A stretch of 6,766 nucleotides of DNA from Dokdonella_A sp049583635 (GTDB lineage: Bacteria > Pseudomonadota > Gammaproteobacteria > Xanthomonadales > Rhodanobacteraceae): positions 1 to 6,766 of the forward strand of contig JBAUWF010000087.1 in assembly GCA_049583635.1 (NCBI GenBank). Direction: 5' to 3'. The notes under the pieces are model-generated. The model was not told the origin of the DNA. It saw only the letters and a list, made by a program, of their open reading frames with translations, and did not search any database. The translations under genes and the position numbers were made by a program. Below are positions 1-5,977 of the stretch, piece by piece (within the stretch, counting starts at the first letter, position 1; every line of letters begins with the position of its first letter).

Positions 1-41
1 GCGTTTCCTGACCGGCTGTCCACCGACGGGCAGCCGCGGCT

Positions 42-55
42 ACGAAAGATTTCGT
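42..55. repeat. short inverted repeat upstream of lipoprotein gene
   Basis: ACGAAA, a 2-base centre (GA) and TTTCGT form a perfect 6-base inverted repeat. It lies 8 bases upstream of the TAGAAT hexamer at 64-69, so it would cover the -35 region of that candidate promoter. A regulator-binding site is possible, but the repeat is short and could be chance. The rest of 1-103 holds no gene I can support. Confidence 0.3.
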
Positions 56-63
56 CAGCGTTG

Positions 64-69
64 TAGAAT
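64..69 (+). promoter_or_regulatory. candidate -10 element (TAGAAT)
   Basis: TAGAAT matches five of six positions of the sigma-70 -10 consensus and ends 34 bases before the lipoprotein start codon. No good -35 hexamer is visible at 16-18 bases upstream. The same heptamer GTAGAAT occurs upstream of the ATP-grasp gene at 2665-2671, which slightly raises its credibility. Weak call. Confidence 0.3.
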
Positions 70-89
70 TGAGGCCAGCGTCGCTTCCC

Positions 90-95
90 GGGGAG
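90..95 (+). promoter_or_regulatory. ribosome-binding site that selects ATG 104
   Basis: GGGGAG sits 8 bases before ATG 104. An in-frame GTG at 95 overlaps this motif and so could not use it; this decides the start in favour of 104. Confidence 0.65.
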
Positions 96-103
96 TGCCG
101 AAC

Positions 104-1759
104 ATGAAACGACCCGCCGTACTGACACGGTTGGTGCTGGCCAGCCTCATTTGTGCGCTTGCCGCCTGCGGCGGTTCATCCAACAGCTCGAGCAGCGCCC
201 CGCCACCGCCGCCTTCCACCCCGCCGCCACCTCCGCCGCCGCCACCTCCGCCCGCACCGACGCTGGATCCGCGATACCTTGCGTCGGCACCGTCGCCATT
301 TGCGAACAATTGCGATGGGGTTGCGCCGGTCGGCACGCTGTACGTCAACGCCGAAGTTGAACCTTCGCTGACACTCGACCCGACCGACGGGTCGGTGTTG
401 AACGCGGTATGGCAACAGGATCGCTGGTCCACCGGGGGAGCGCGCGGCATCGTGAGCGGGCGTTCAACCGATGGCGGGCAAACCTGGACGCGTCAGGCGA
501 TGGCATTTACACGTTGCGGCGGCGGCAACGGTGCGAACGGCGGCAACTATCCGCGCGCGAGCGATCCGTGGATTACCGTTTCCAGCGACGGTACGCTCAA
601 CCAGGTCGCCCTCGCCTTCAGCGGCGGGGTGTTTCAGCCCGGTTCGGTCAACGCCGTCGTGGCCGCGCGCTCGACCGATGGCGGTGCAACCTGGGGCCCC
701 ACCCAGACGCTGATGCAGGACGACGCGAGCTTTTTCAATGACAAGGGCACGATCACGGCAGATCCGGTCACTTCACACTACGTCTATGCCGTGTGGGACC
801 GACTGAGCAGCAACAATACCGGGCCGAGCGAATTCACGCGCAGCACCGATGATGGCGCCACCTGGGAGAGCGCACGCGCGATCTACGATCCGGGGATCAA
901 CAACCAGACCATCAGCAACGTCATCGTGGTGCTGCCGAACGGCATGCTTGCCGACATGTTCATCGAACTCACGGGTACTTCCGCTGGCGGTTTCACATCG
1001 ACCATTCGCTTGATCCGATCAAGCGATAATGGCGATACCTGGTCCGCCCCGGTCAGCGTCGCCGACGACCTTGCGGTCGGCACGCACGACCCGGACACCG
1101 GTAATCCGGTGCGCGACAGTTCTCTCATCGCGGATATCGCGGTTGCTCCGGACGGCACGCTGTACGTCGTCTGGCAAGATTCGCGCTTCAGCAACGGCGC
1201 GCGTGACGCCATCGCCATTTCCGCCTCGCAGGATGGCGGCACGACCTGGTCCGCGCCAATCCTTGTCAACAGCGACCCGTCCGTGGCGGCGTTCACGCCG
1301 GTTGTACATGTACGCGGCGACGGTGTGATCGGCGTTACCTATTACGATTTTCGCGACAACACCAGCGATACTGCGACGCTGTACACCGATTACTGGCTGG
1401 CCGTCTCGACGGACGCAATGGCATGGGCGGACCACCAGGTTGCCGCACCGTTCGATCTTGCAGTCGCCCCGATAGCGGCGGCGCCCGGCGGCGGCTTTTT
1501 CCTCGGCGACTATCAGGCCTTGTCGAGCTCCGGCGCGCTGTTCATTCCGACGTTCGTGCAGACCAACAGCGCTAACACCGCCAATCGTACCGACGTGTTT
1601 GCGGCGCCGGCGGTTTCGGTGACCACAGCGGCGGCGCTCGCAATGGCGAAACGCAGCATGGTAAGGGCGCAACCAGTCGTGCCGGATCCGGCCTGGCGTC
1701 AACGCATCAGCGACAACATCGTGCGCGCGCTGCGCGCACGGCTGCCGCGCCAGGAGTAG
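104..1759 (+). CDS. Lipoprotein with Asp-box (BNR) sialidase-like beta-propeller
   Basis: 551-residue exported lipoprotein. Residues 1-21 form a type II signal peptide (Lys2/Arg3, hydrophobic core) ending in the lipobox LAAC, with Cys22 as lipidation site. A Gly/Ser/Asn stretch (23-31) and a proline tether (33-37, 40-50) follow. The rest carries five canonical Asp boxes (SxDxGxTW) at about residues 121, 190, 247, 306 and 375, and a degenerate sixth at 435 (STDAMAW, glycine lost). The 57-69 residue period fits one box per blade of a six-bladed propeller. I see no FRIP/YRIP arginine motif, so sialidase activity is doubtful; a glycan-binding or other surface role is equally likely. The sequence near residue 85-115 and the late GDYQAL motif recall uncharacterised proteins annotated 'sialidase family'. 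Its cell location is envelope-anchored, periplasmic or surface. It appears to be a single-gene unit. Confidence 0.85.
   Translation: MKRPAVLTRLVLASLICALAACGGSSNSSSSAPPPPPSTPPPPPPPPPPPAPTLDPRYLASAPSPFANNCDGVAPVGTLYVNAEVEPSLTLDPTDGSVLNAVWQQDRWSTGGARGIVSGRSTDGGQTWTRQAMAFTRCGGGNGANGGNYPRASDPWITVSSDGTLNQVALAFSGGVFQPGSVNAVVAARSTDGGATWGPTQTLMQDDASFFNDKGTITADPVTSHYVYAVWDRLSSNNTGPSEFTRSTDDGATWESARAIYDPGINNQTISNVIVVLPNGMLADMFIELTGTSAGGFTSTIRLIRSSDNGDTWSAPVSVADDLAVGTHDPDTGNPVRDSSLIADIAVAPDGTLYVVWQDSRFSNGARDAIAISASQDGGTTWSAPILVNSDPSVAAFTPVVHVRGDGVIGVTYYDFRDNTSDTATLYTDYWLAVSTDAMAWADHQVAAPFDLAVAPIAAAPGGGFFLGDYQALSSSGALFIPTFVQTNSANTANRTDVFAAPAVSVTTAAALAMAKRSMVRAQPVVPDPAWRQRISDNIVRALRARLPRQE
221..250 (+). 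repeat. two perfect 15-base tandem repeats in the proline tether
   Basis: The unit CCGCCGCCACCTCCG occurs at 221-235 and again at 236-250, in frame, each copy encoding five prolines. A related proline block lies just upstream at 203-217. Gain or loss of one unit would change tether length by five residues without a frameshift. Eleven consecutive prolines would normally need elongation factor P for efficient translation. Confidence 0.85.
1720..1740 (+). other. strong hairpin in the last codons of the lipoprotein gene
   Basis: CGTGCGCGC and GCGCGCACG are perfect reverse complements around a 3-base loop (GCT): a 9-base, almost all G/C stem ending 19 bases before the stop codon's last base. No T-tract follows, so it is not a standard intrinsic terminator. 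It also encodes the arginine/alanine-rich tail. It could protect the 3' end of the mRNA, or be a by-product of GC-rich arginine codons. Confidence 0.5.
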
Positions 1760-1831
1760 GTCCTCGCCGCGCGACGTGCTACACCCGCAGGGTGAGACCG
1801 AGCGCAAGAAGAATCTGTCCGCGAATGTCGC

Positions 1832-1837
1832 TAGGAT
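1832..1837 (+). promoter_or_regulatory. weak candidate -10 element (TAGGAT)
   Basis: TAGGAT matches four of six -10 positions and ends 28 bases before ATG 1866. It resembles the TAGAAT hexamers at 64-69 and 2666-2671. No -35 is convincing. If real, the transcript would begin near 1844, downstream of the GTG at 1776, supporting 1866 as the start of the next gene. Confidence 0.2.
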
Positions 1838-1865
1838 GACATTTCCCGGATGGACGGATCAGGTC

Positions 1866-2534
1866 ATGTCGGCCGCACCCACGATGCCTCTCGAACCGCT
1901 CGAAGTGCTCACCGACGACGAGCGCATCGCACGCGCGACGGCGTTTGCCGACGAGCTGGCGCAACGCCGCAGCGTACGCGAGTTCGCGTCGACACCGGTG
2001 CCGCGTGAACTGATCGAACAGTGTCTGCGCGCGGCAGGCAGTGCACCGAGCGGCGCCAATCAGCAGCCGTGGCGTTTCGTTGCGGTGAGCGATCCGGGCA
2101 TCAAGCGCCGCATTCGCGAGGCGGCCGAGATCGAGGAACGCGCGTTCTATCAGCATCGGGCGACGCCCGAATGGCTGAATGCGCTCGCGCCGCTCGGAAC
2201 GGGCGCCGAGAAACCATTTCTCGAAACGGCACCGTGGTTGATCGCGGTGTTCTATCAGCGCTTCGCGCTCGACGGCGATGGTCGCAAGCACAAACGCTAC
2301 TATCCGCACGAGTCGGTCGGCCTTGCGAGCGGACTGCTGATCGCCGCGCTGCACCGGGCGGGACTCGTCACGCTGACCCATACGCCGAGCCCGATGGGTT
2401 TTCTCAACGAGATACTCGAGCGCCCTCGCAACGAAATGCCGTTTCTGCTGCTCGTCGTCGGTCATCCCGCGAAAGGTTGTCAGGTGCCTGATATCCGGCG
2501 TCTGCCGCTGGAGGCGTACACGTGTTTCATGTGA
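1866..2534 (+). CDS. Nitroreductase-fold flavoprotein, iodotyrosine deiodinase (IYD)-like
   Basis: 222-residue cytosolic FMN enzyme, predicted to act as a dimer. RRSVR (34-38) is the FMN-phosphate motif, followed by APSGAN and PW typical of nitroreductases. Against human IYD, as I recall its sequence, the core (human 100-240) aligns without a gap at about 45% identity by hand count. The IYD-specific substrate-lid residues Glu157, Tyr161 and Lys182 correspond to Glu91, Tyr95 and Lys116, and the flavin-N5 Thr239 to Thr173. IYD proteins reductively remove halogen from halotyrosines; bacterial homologues are known. The membrane anchor of the animal enzyme is absent. Natural substrate here is inferred, and a different halophenol or nitro compound is possible. 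Start: ATG 1866 has GGACGGA 7 bases upstream and gives the usual length; GTG 1776 and ATG 1836 are longer alternatives that add non-conserved residues. Monocistronic by appearance. Confidence 0.85.
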   Translation: MSAAPTMPLEPLEVLTDDERIARATAFADELAQRRSVREFASTPVPRELIEQCLRAAGSAPSGANQQPWRFVAVSDPGIKRRIREAAEIEERAFYQHRATPEWLNALAPLGTGAEKPFLETAPWLIAVFYQRFALDGDGRKHKRYYPHESVGLASGLLIAALHRAGLVTLTHTPSPMGFLNEILERPRNEMPFLLLVVGHPAKGCQVPDIRRLPLEAYTCFM

Positions 2535-2537
2535 ACA

Positions 2538-2560
2538 CCGCGCTCGTCGACGACGCGCGG
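2538..2560 (+). terminator. GC-rich hairpin just after the IYD-like gene
   Basis: CCGCGC (2538-2543) pairs with GCGCGG (2555-2560), and TCGTC (2544-2548) with GACGA (2549-2553), leaving one bulged C at 2554. In practice the tip would open to a 4-base loop (TCGA). It begins 4 bases after the stop codon, where a terminator is expected, but no T-tract follows. It is either an mRNA 3'-end stabilising structure or a Rho-assisted end. Confidence 0.35.
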
Positions 2561-2655
2561 AGACGCCAGCGATTCGCGCTTCCGGCGATCGACTCCATGC
2601 TGCGCCCAAGCTCGCGCAGCATCGCGGTTTCGCGACGACAAGAGACCGTGTCAGG

Positions 2656-2671
2656 CGCATATGCGTAGAAT
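2656..2671 (+). promoter_or_regulatory. candidate promoter of the Anbu cassette: palindrome plus TAGAAT
   Basis: The perfect 10-base palindrome CGCATATGCG (2656-2665) directly abuts TAGAAT (2666-2671), a five-of-six -10 match ending 52 bases before the ATP-grasp start. No clear -35 lies 16-18 bases upstream. A protein bound to the palindrome would contact the promoter spacer, so it could serve as an operator. The rest of 2535-2723 holds only the hairpin at 2538-2560 and the ribosome-binding site GAGGG (2713-2717); I see no small gene in it. Confidence 0.35.
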
Positions 2672-2723
2672 GGCGTACTCGCGTGGTGCTCGCACTCCGA
2701 ATCGAGGCAAATGAGGGTGGTGG

Positions 2724-4148
2724 ATGGAAGCCGGAGAGAGAAGCTTTGACGAGATGGGTTGGCCGGACCACGTCCGCGCGCCCTACGCACTGGTCGATGC
2801 CTGGCTCAAATCGCTCTCCGCCGAGCACCTCTCGCTCAAGCACCGCGAGGCCGAAGTGCTGTTTCGGCGCATCGGCATCACCTTTGCCGTCTACACCGAA
2901 GGCGGCGACCCGGAACGGCTGATTCCATTCGATTTCATACCGCGCGTGCTGGCGCAGGCCGAATGGCAACGTCTGCGCAGCGGCCTCGAACAACGCGCGC
3001 GAGCACTCAACGCGTTCATCCACGATGTCTACCACGATCGCGAAATCGTCCGCGCCGGGCACATCCCCGAAAGACTGATCCTGCACAACGCGGAGTTCCG
3101 TCCGGAGATGGCCGGACTCGATCTTCCCGGCCACATGTATTCGCACATCGCCGGTATCGACATGGTGCGTACCGGCCCGGACGACTACTACGTGCTCGAG
3201 GACAACTGTCGTACACCCTCGGGCGTGTCCTACATGGTGGAAAACCGGGAAGTCATGCAGCGCTTGTTTCCGGATCTGTTCCGGCGCAACCAGGTGGCAC
3301 CCGTCGCGCATTATCCCGATGAGCTGCTCGCCACACTGCGCTCACTGGCGCCACCGAATTGCCAGGGCGAGCCGACCGTGGTGTTGCTGACACCGGGTAT
3401 CCACAACAGCGCCTACTACGAGCACGCGTTCCTCGCCGACGAGATGGGCATCGATCTGGTTGAGGGCGCCGATCTTCTGGTCAGCCACGACGTCTGTTAC
3501 CAGCGCACCACGGCGGGGCTCGAGCGTGTCGATGTGATCTATCGGCGCATCGACGACATCTACCTCGATCCGCTGGTGTTCCGACCAAGCTCGATGCTCG
3601 GCGCCGCCGGGCTGCATTTCGCCAACCGTGCCGGCAACCTCACATTGACCAACGCGATCGGCGCCGGTATCGCCGACGACAAGGCAGTGTATATCCATGT
3701 GCCGCAGATGGTGCGCTTCTATCTCGGTGAGGAACCGCTGCTGAGCAACGTACCTACGCATGATTGCAGCAAGCCGGACGACCTCGCCTACGTGCTCGAT
3801 CATCTCGACGAGCTGGTCGTCAAGGCGGTGCACGGCTCCGGCGGTTACGGCATGCTGGTCGGCCCGCACGCGAGCCGCGACGAACTCGACAAATTCCGTG
3901 CGCTGCTCAAGAACAAGCCGCACGATTACATTGCGCAGCCGACGCTGGCGCTTTCGACGGTGCCGACTTTTGTCGAGTCAGGTATTGCGCCTCGGCACGT
4001 GGATCTGCGCCCGTTCGTGTTGTGCGGTGCCGACCGCATCCGTGTGGTGCCCGGCGGATTGACGCGTGTCGCACTCAAGCAAGGATCGCTCGTGGTCAAT
4101 TCCTCGCAAGGCGGCGGCACCAAGGACACCTGGGTACTGGAACACTGA
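2724..4148 (+). CDS. Circularly permuted type 2 ATP-grasp protein
   Basis: 474 residues, normal for the family (COG2308; former DUF404/DUF407). ATP-grasp enzymes of this kind join a carboxylate to an amine using ATP through an acyl-phosphate; the product here is unknown. Visible family signatures, in order: RLIPFDFIP in the N-terminal part, VLEDN at 157-161 followed by PSGVSY, DVIYRRIDD in the middle, GAGIADDKAVY, then Lys367 with the glycine loop GSGGYG (371-376), DLRPF at 427-431, and GGGTKDTW near the C-terminus. The nucleotide-binding loop comes late in the chain, as expected for a permuted domain. ATG 2724 is preceded by GAGGG at 6-base spacing; ATG 2754 is a weaker alternative. Its stop codon overlaps the next start by one base, so translational coupling with the alpha-E gene is likely. 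Cytosolic, with no signal peptide. Confidence 0.93.
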   Translation: MEAGERSFDEMGWPDHVRAPYALVDAWLKSLSAEHLSLKHREAEVLFRRIGITFAVYTEGGDPERLIPFDFIPRVLAQAEWQRLRSGLEQRARALNAFIHDVYHDREIVRAGHIPERLILHNAEFRPEMAGLDLPGHMYSHIAGIDMVRTGPDDYYVLEDNCRTPSGVSYMVENREVMQRLFPDLFRRNQVAPVAHYPDELLATLRSLAPPNCQGEPTVVLLTPGIHNSAYYEHAFLADEMGIDLVEGADLLVSHDVCYQRTTAGLERVDVIYRRIDDIYLDPLVFRPSSMLGAAGLHFANRAGNLTLTNAIGAGIADDKAVYIHVPQMVRFYLGEEPLLSNVPTHDCSKPDDLAYVLDHLDELVVKAVHGSGGYGMLVGPHASRDELDKFRALLKNKPHDYIAQPTLALSTVPTFVESGIAPRHVDLRPFVLCGADRIRVVPGGLTRVALKQGSLVVNSSQGGGTKDTWVLEH

Positions 4149-5089
4149 TGCTCGCACGTACTGCCGACAACCTGTTCTGGCTTTCGCGCTACATGGAGCG
4201 CGCCGACTACGTGGCGCGTCTGCTGCAGGTCGCCGGGCAGATGAACGCCGTACGCGTCGACAGCGAACGCAGCAGCGAATGGGAGTCGGCGATTGTGGCA
4301 TCCGGCTGCGATGAGGAATACTTCGCCGCGCATCCCGAAGTCGATGAATTGTCGGTGATCGATTTCCTTGCCTTCGACAAGGACAATCCGACTTCCATTG
4401 CCAACTGCATCGAGACTGCGCGGCGCAACGCGCGCGCGGTGCGCACCGCGCTGACCGCCGACATGTGGGAGGCCGTGAATGGGACCTGGCAAGAACTTGC
4501 CAGCTATCGCTCCGCACCACTCAACGAGGATCGGCTGACGGAGTTTCTCGACTGGGTGAAAGCCCGCGTCGGGCTGTTCCACGGCGTTTGTTCGAACGCG
4601 ATGCTGCGCCGCGACGGCTTCCATTTCGCGCGCGTCGGACAGTTCCTCGAGCGCGCCGACAACACCGCGCGGCTGCTCGACGTGAAGTACCACGTGGTGT
4701 TGCCGCAGATCAGCGATGTAGGCGGCGTAATCGACTACTACCAATGGCTCGCCATTCTGCGCGTGGTCGGTGCGCGGCGCGCCTATCGCGTGCTGTTCAA
4801 GGGACAGGTGGAACCCGCGCAGGTTGCCGAATTGCTGATCATGCGCCGGGAATTTCCGCGTTCGCTGGCGTTCTGCTACCAGCAGATCACCCAGCATCTC
4901 GATGCCATCGCCGGCCAGGATGCCACGCTCGCCGTCGAGTCTCGACGCCAGGCGCATTCGCTGTATACCAACCTGCGTTTCGCGCGGGTCGATCGCATCA
5001 TCAGCAACGGACTGCACGAATACCTGACCGACCTGATCGAGCGTACCGACACGCTGGGTCTCGAAATCGCCAAGGGGCATTTGTTCTAG
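4148..5089 (+). CDS. Alpha-E domain-containing protein
   Basis: 313-residue, all-helical protein of the alpha-E family (COG2307; former DUF403), nearly always found next to, or fused with, circularly permuted ATP-grasp proteins. Its biochemical role is not established; it is probably a partner subunit of the ligase. Family signs: the N-terminal signature MLARTADNLFWLSRYMERAD; a second related copy, FLERADNTARLLDV, at 166-179; and AELLIMRREFPRSLAFC towards the C-terminus. The two ERAD segments (17-20 and 168-171) suggest an internal duplication. ATG 4148 shares its A with the TGA of the ATP-grasp gene (TGATG), so it is probably translated by re-initiation. The open frame extends upstream of 4148 but there it only overlaps the ATP-grasp gene, and the family signature begins exactly at this Met. 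No membrane segment or signal peptide. Confidence 0.92.
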   Translation: MLARTADNLFWLSRYMERADYVARLLQVAGQMNAVRVDSERSSEWESAIVASGCDEEYFAAHPEVDELSVIDFLAFDKDNPTSIANCIETARRNARAVRTALTADMWEAVNGTWQELASYRSAPLNEDRLTEFLDWVKARVGLFHGVCSNAMLRRDGFHFARVGQFLERADNTARLLDVKYHVVLPQISDVGGVIDYYQWLAILRVVGARRAYRVLFKGQVEPAQVAELLIMRREFPRSLAFCYQQITQHLDAIAGQDATLAVESRRQAHSLYTNLRFARVDRIISNGLHEYLTDLIERTDTLGLEIAKGHLF

Positions 5090-5091
5090 CC

Positions 5092-5907
5092 ATGCATCTG
5101 CGCATCATCCATGACACCCAATATCGTTACGCCGAGGCGGCCAGCCTGATCGTGCAGGCATTGCGCATGTGGCCCGCGTCGAGCGCCGGCCAGACCGTAA
5201 GGCATTGGCGCGTCGAGGTCGACGGACGAGTCTTGCAACCGACCTGCAGCGACGGCTTCGGCAATCCGGTCGCGACCCATACCATCGATCGCCTGGTGGA
5301 GTCGGTATCTCTGTCGGTACGCGGCCAGGTCGAGACGCGCGATCTCCATGGTGTGCATGGCGACGGTATCGAGCCGTTGCCGCCGATGTTTTTCCACGCC
5401 GGCACCGAGCTGACCGCGAGCACACGCGAGATCGAAGCGATGGCCGCAACTACCGCTGGCGACGGCGAGGATCTCGAGCGTCTGCATCGGCTGTGCAACG
5501 GGGTGCGCGATCGCGTGGATTATCTTCCGGACATCACCGACGCCGAGACCACCGCCGCCGAAGCGTTTGTCAAGGGCGCCGGGGTCTGCCAGGACCATGC
5601 GCATGTGATGATCGCCGCCGCGCGATCGCTCGGTTATCCGGCGCGCTACGTCAGCGGCTATCTGTGCCCGATCGACCCGGACATGCCCGCGGCAAGTCAT
5701 GCATGGGCGGAAGTTTTCGTGGACAATCTGGGCTGGGTCGGATTCGATGCCGCCAATCGGCAATCGCCAGACGAACGCTACGTGCGCATCGGCTGCGGGC
5801 GCGATTATCGCGATGCAGCGCCGGTGCGCGGCGTGCGTCTGGGTGGCGTCGCCGAGACGCTGCATGTTGATGTGAGCATCGCCGAGTCAACGCAGAAGGC
5901 ACGATAG
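5092..5907 (+). CDS. Transglutaminase-like cysteine peptidase with N-terminal bacterial transglutaminase domain
   Basis: 271 residues, full length for this group (COG1305). Residues 1 to about 85 form the beta-rich N-terminal domain of bacterial transglutaminase-like proteins (starting HLRIIHDTQYRY; SDGFGNPV at 53-60). The papain-like core follows with an intact triad: Cys166 in GVCQDHAH, His203 in SHAWAEV, and Asp219 in GFDAAN, with the usual 16-residue His-Asp spacing. Bacterial members mostly act as amide or peptide hydrolases rather than crosslinkers; a cleavage or transfer step on the amide made by the upstream ATP-grasp is an inference. No signal peptide, so cytosolic. ATG 5092 lies 2 bases after the alpha-E stop. 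The only purine-rich site (AAGGGG, about 5071-5076) is rather far upstream, so coupled translation seems more likely than independent initiation. Confidence 0.92.
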   Translation: MHLRIIHDTQYRYAEAASLIVQALRMWPASSAGQTVRHWRVEVDGRVLQPTCSDGFGNPVATHTIDRLVESVSLSVRGQVETRDLHGVHGDGIEPLPPMFFHAGTELTASTREIEAMAATTAGDGEDLERLHRLCNGVRDRVDYLPDITDAETTAAEAFVKGAGVCQDHAHVMIAAARSLGYPARYVSGYLCPIDPDMPAASHAWAEVFVDNLGWVGFDAANRQSPDERYVRIGCGRDYRDAAPVRGVRLGGVAETLHVDVSIAESTQKAR

Positions 5908-5938
5908 CCACCACGGTACTCGGGCCCGGCCGATAAAC

Positions 5939-5974
5939 ATGATGACGAAACATCGCAGATCTTTCCGGGAGTGA
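5939..5974 (+). other. 11-codon mini-ORF immediately upstream of Anbu
   Basis: ATG 5939 opens a frame encoding MMTKHRRSFRE that stops at TGA 5972-5974, one codon before the Anbu GTG and in the same frame. I see no clear ribosome-binding site for it. It may be fortuitous, or its stop may help terminating ribosomes restart at the Anbu GTG. The in-frame TGA also rules out any longer Anbu N-terminus. The rest of the 70-base gap (5908-5977) shows no convincing promoter or terminator. Confidence 0.2.
5967..5971 (+). promoter_or_regulatory. ribosome-binding site of Anbu
   Basis: GGGAG, 6 bases before the GTG start at 5978. Together with the in-frame TGA at 5972-5974 it fixes the start codon, which matters because the second codon must be the catalytic threonine. 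Confidence 0.7.
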
Positions 5975-5977
5975 CAC

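Noticed and set aside
200..258. CCG-rich tract as a regulatory or structural DNA element
   Set aside because: It is fully explained as the coding sequence of a polyproline tether placed directly after a lipobox, a common lipoprotein layout.
1776..1865. Longer N-terminus for the IYD-like protein from GTG 1776 or ATG 1836
   Set aside because: The added residues match no family sequence, neither start has a good ribosome-binding site, and ATG 1866 gives the normal length. ATG 1836 remains possible.
2527..2790. Small minus-strand ORF across the 2535-2723 intergenic region
   Set aside because: No ribosome-binding site or recognisable protein, and it runs into the ATP-grasp gene from the opposite strand.
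1779..3311. Long open frame on the minus strand (510 codons)
   Set aside because: It lies antisense to two well-recognised genes and their intergenic region, its translation is Arg/His-rich with no domain I recognise, and GC-rich DNA often leaves such frames open.
3764..4147. Upstream extension of the alpha-E reading frame
   Set aside because: The extra 128 codons overlap the conserved C-terminus of the ATP-grasp gene and encode Arg/Ala-rich shadow sequence; the alpha-E signature begins at ATG 4148.
3926..5080. Minus-strand open frame of 384 codons
   Set aside because: It is antisense to the ATP-grasp and alpha-E genes, whose protein signatures are unmistakable; its translation resembles no family.
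4465..5091. Upstream extension of the transglutaminase reading frame
   Set aside because: It overlaps the alpha-E gene in another frame and has shadow-like composition; the N-terminal transglutaminase domain begins exactly at ATG 5092.
5921..5928. CGGGCCCG palindrome between transglutaminase and Anbu as a terminator
   Set aside because: An 8-base self-complementary block has no loop to form a stable stem and no T-tract follows; terminating here would also cut Anbu from its cassette.
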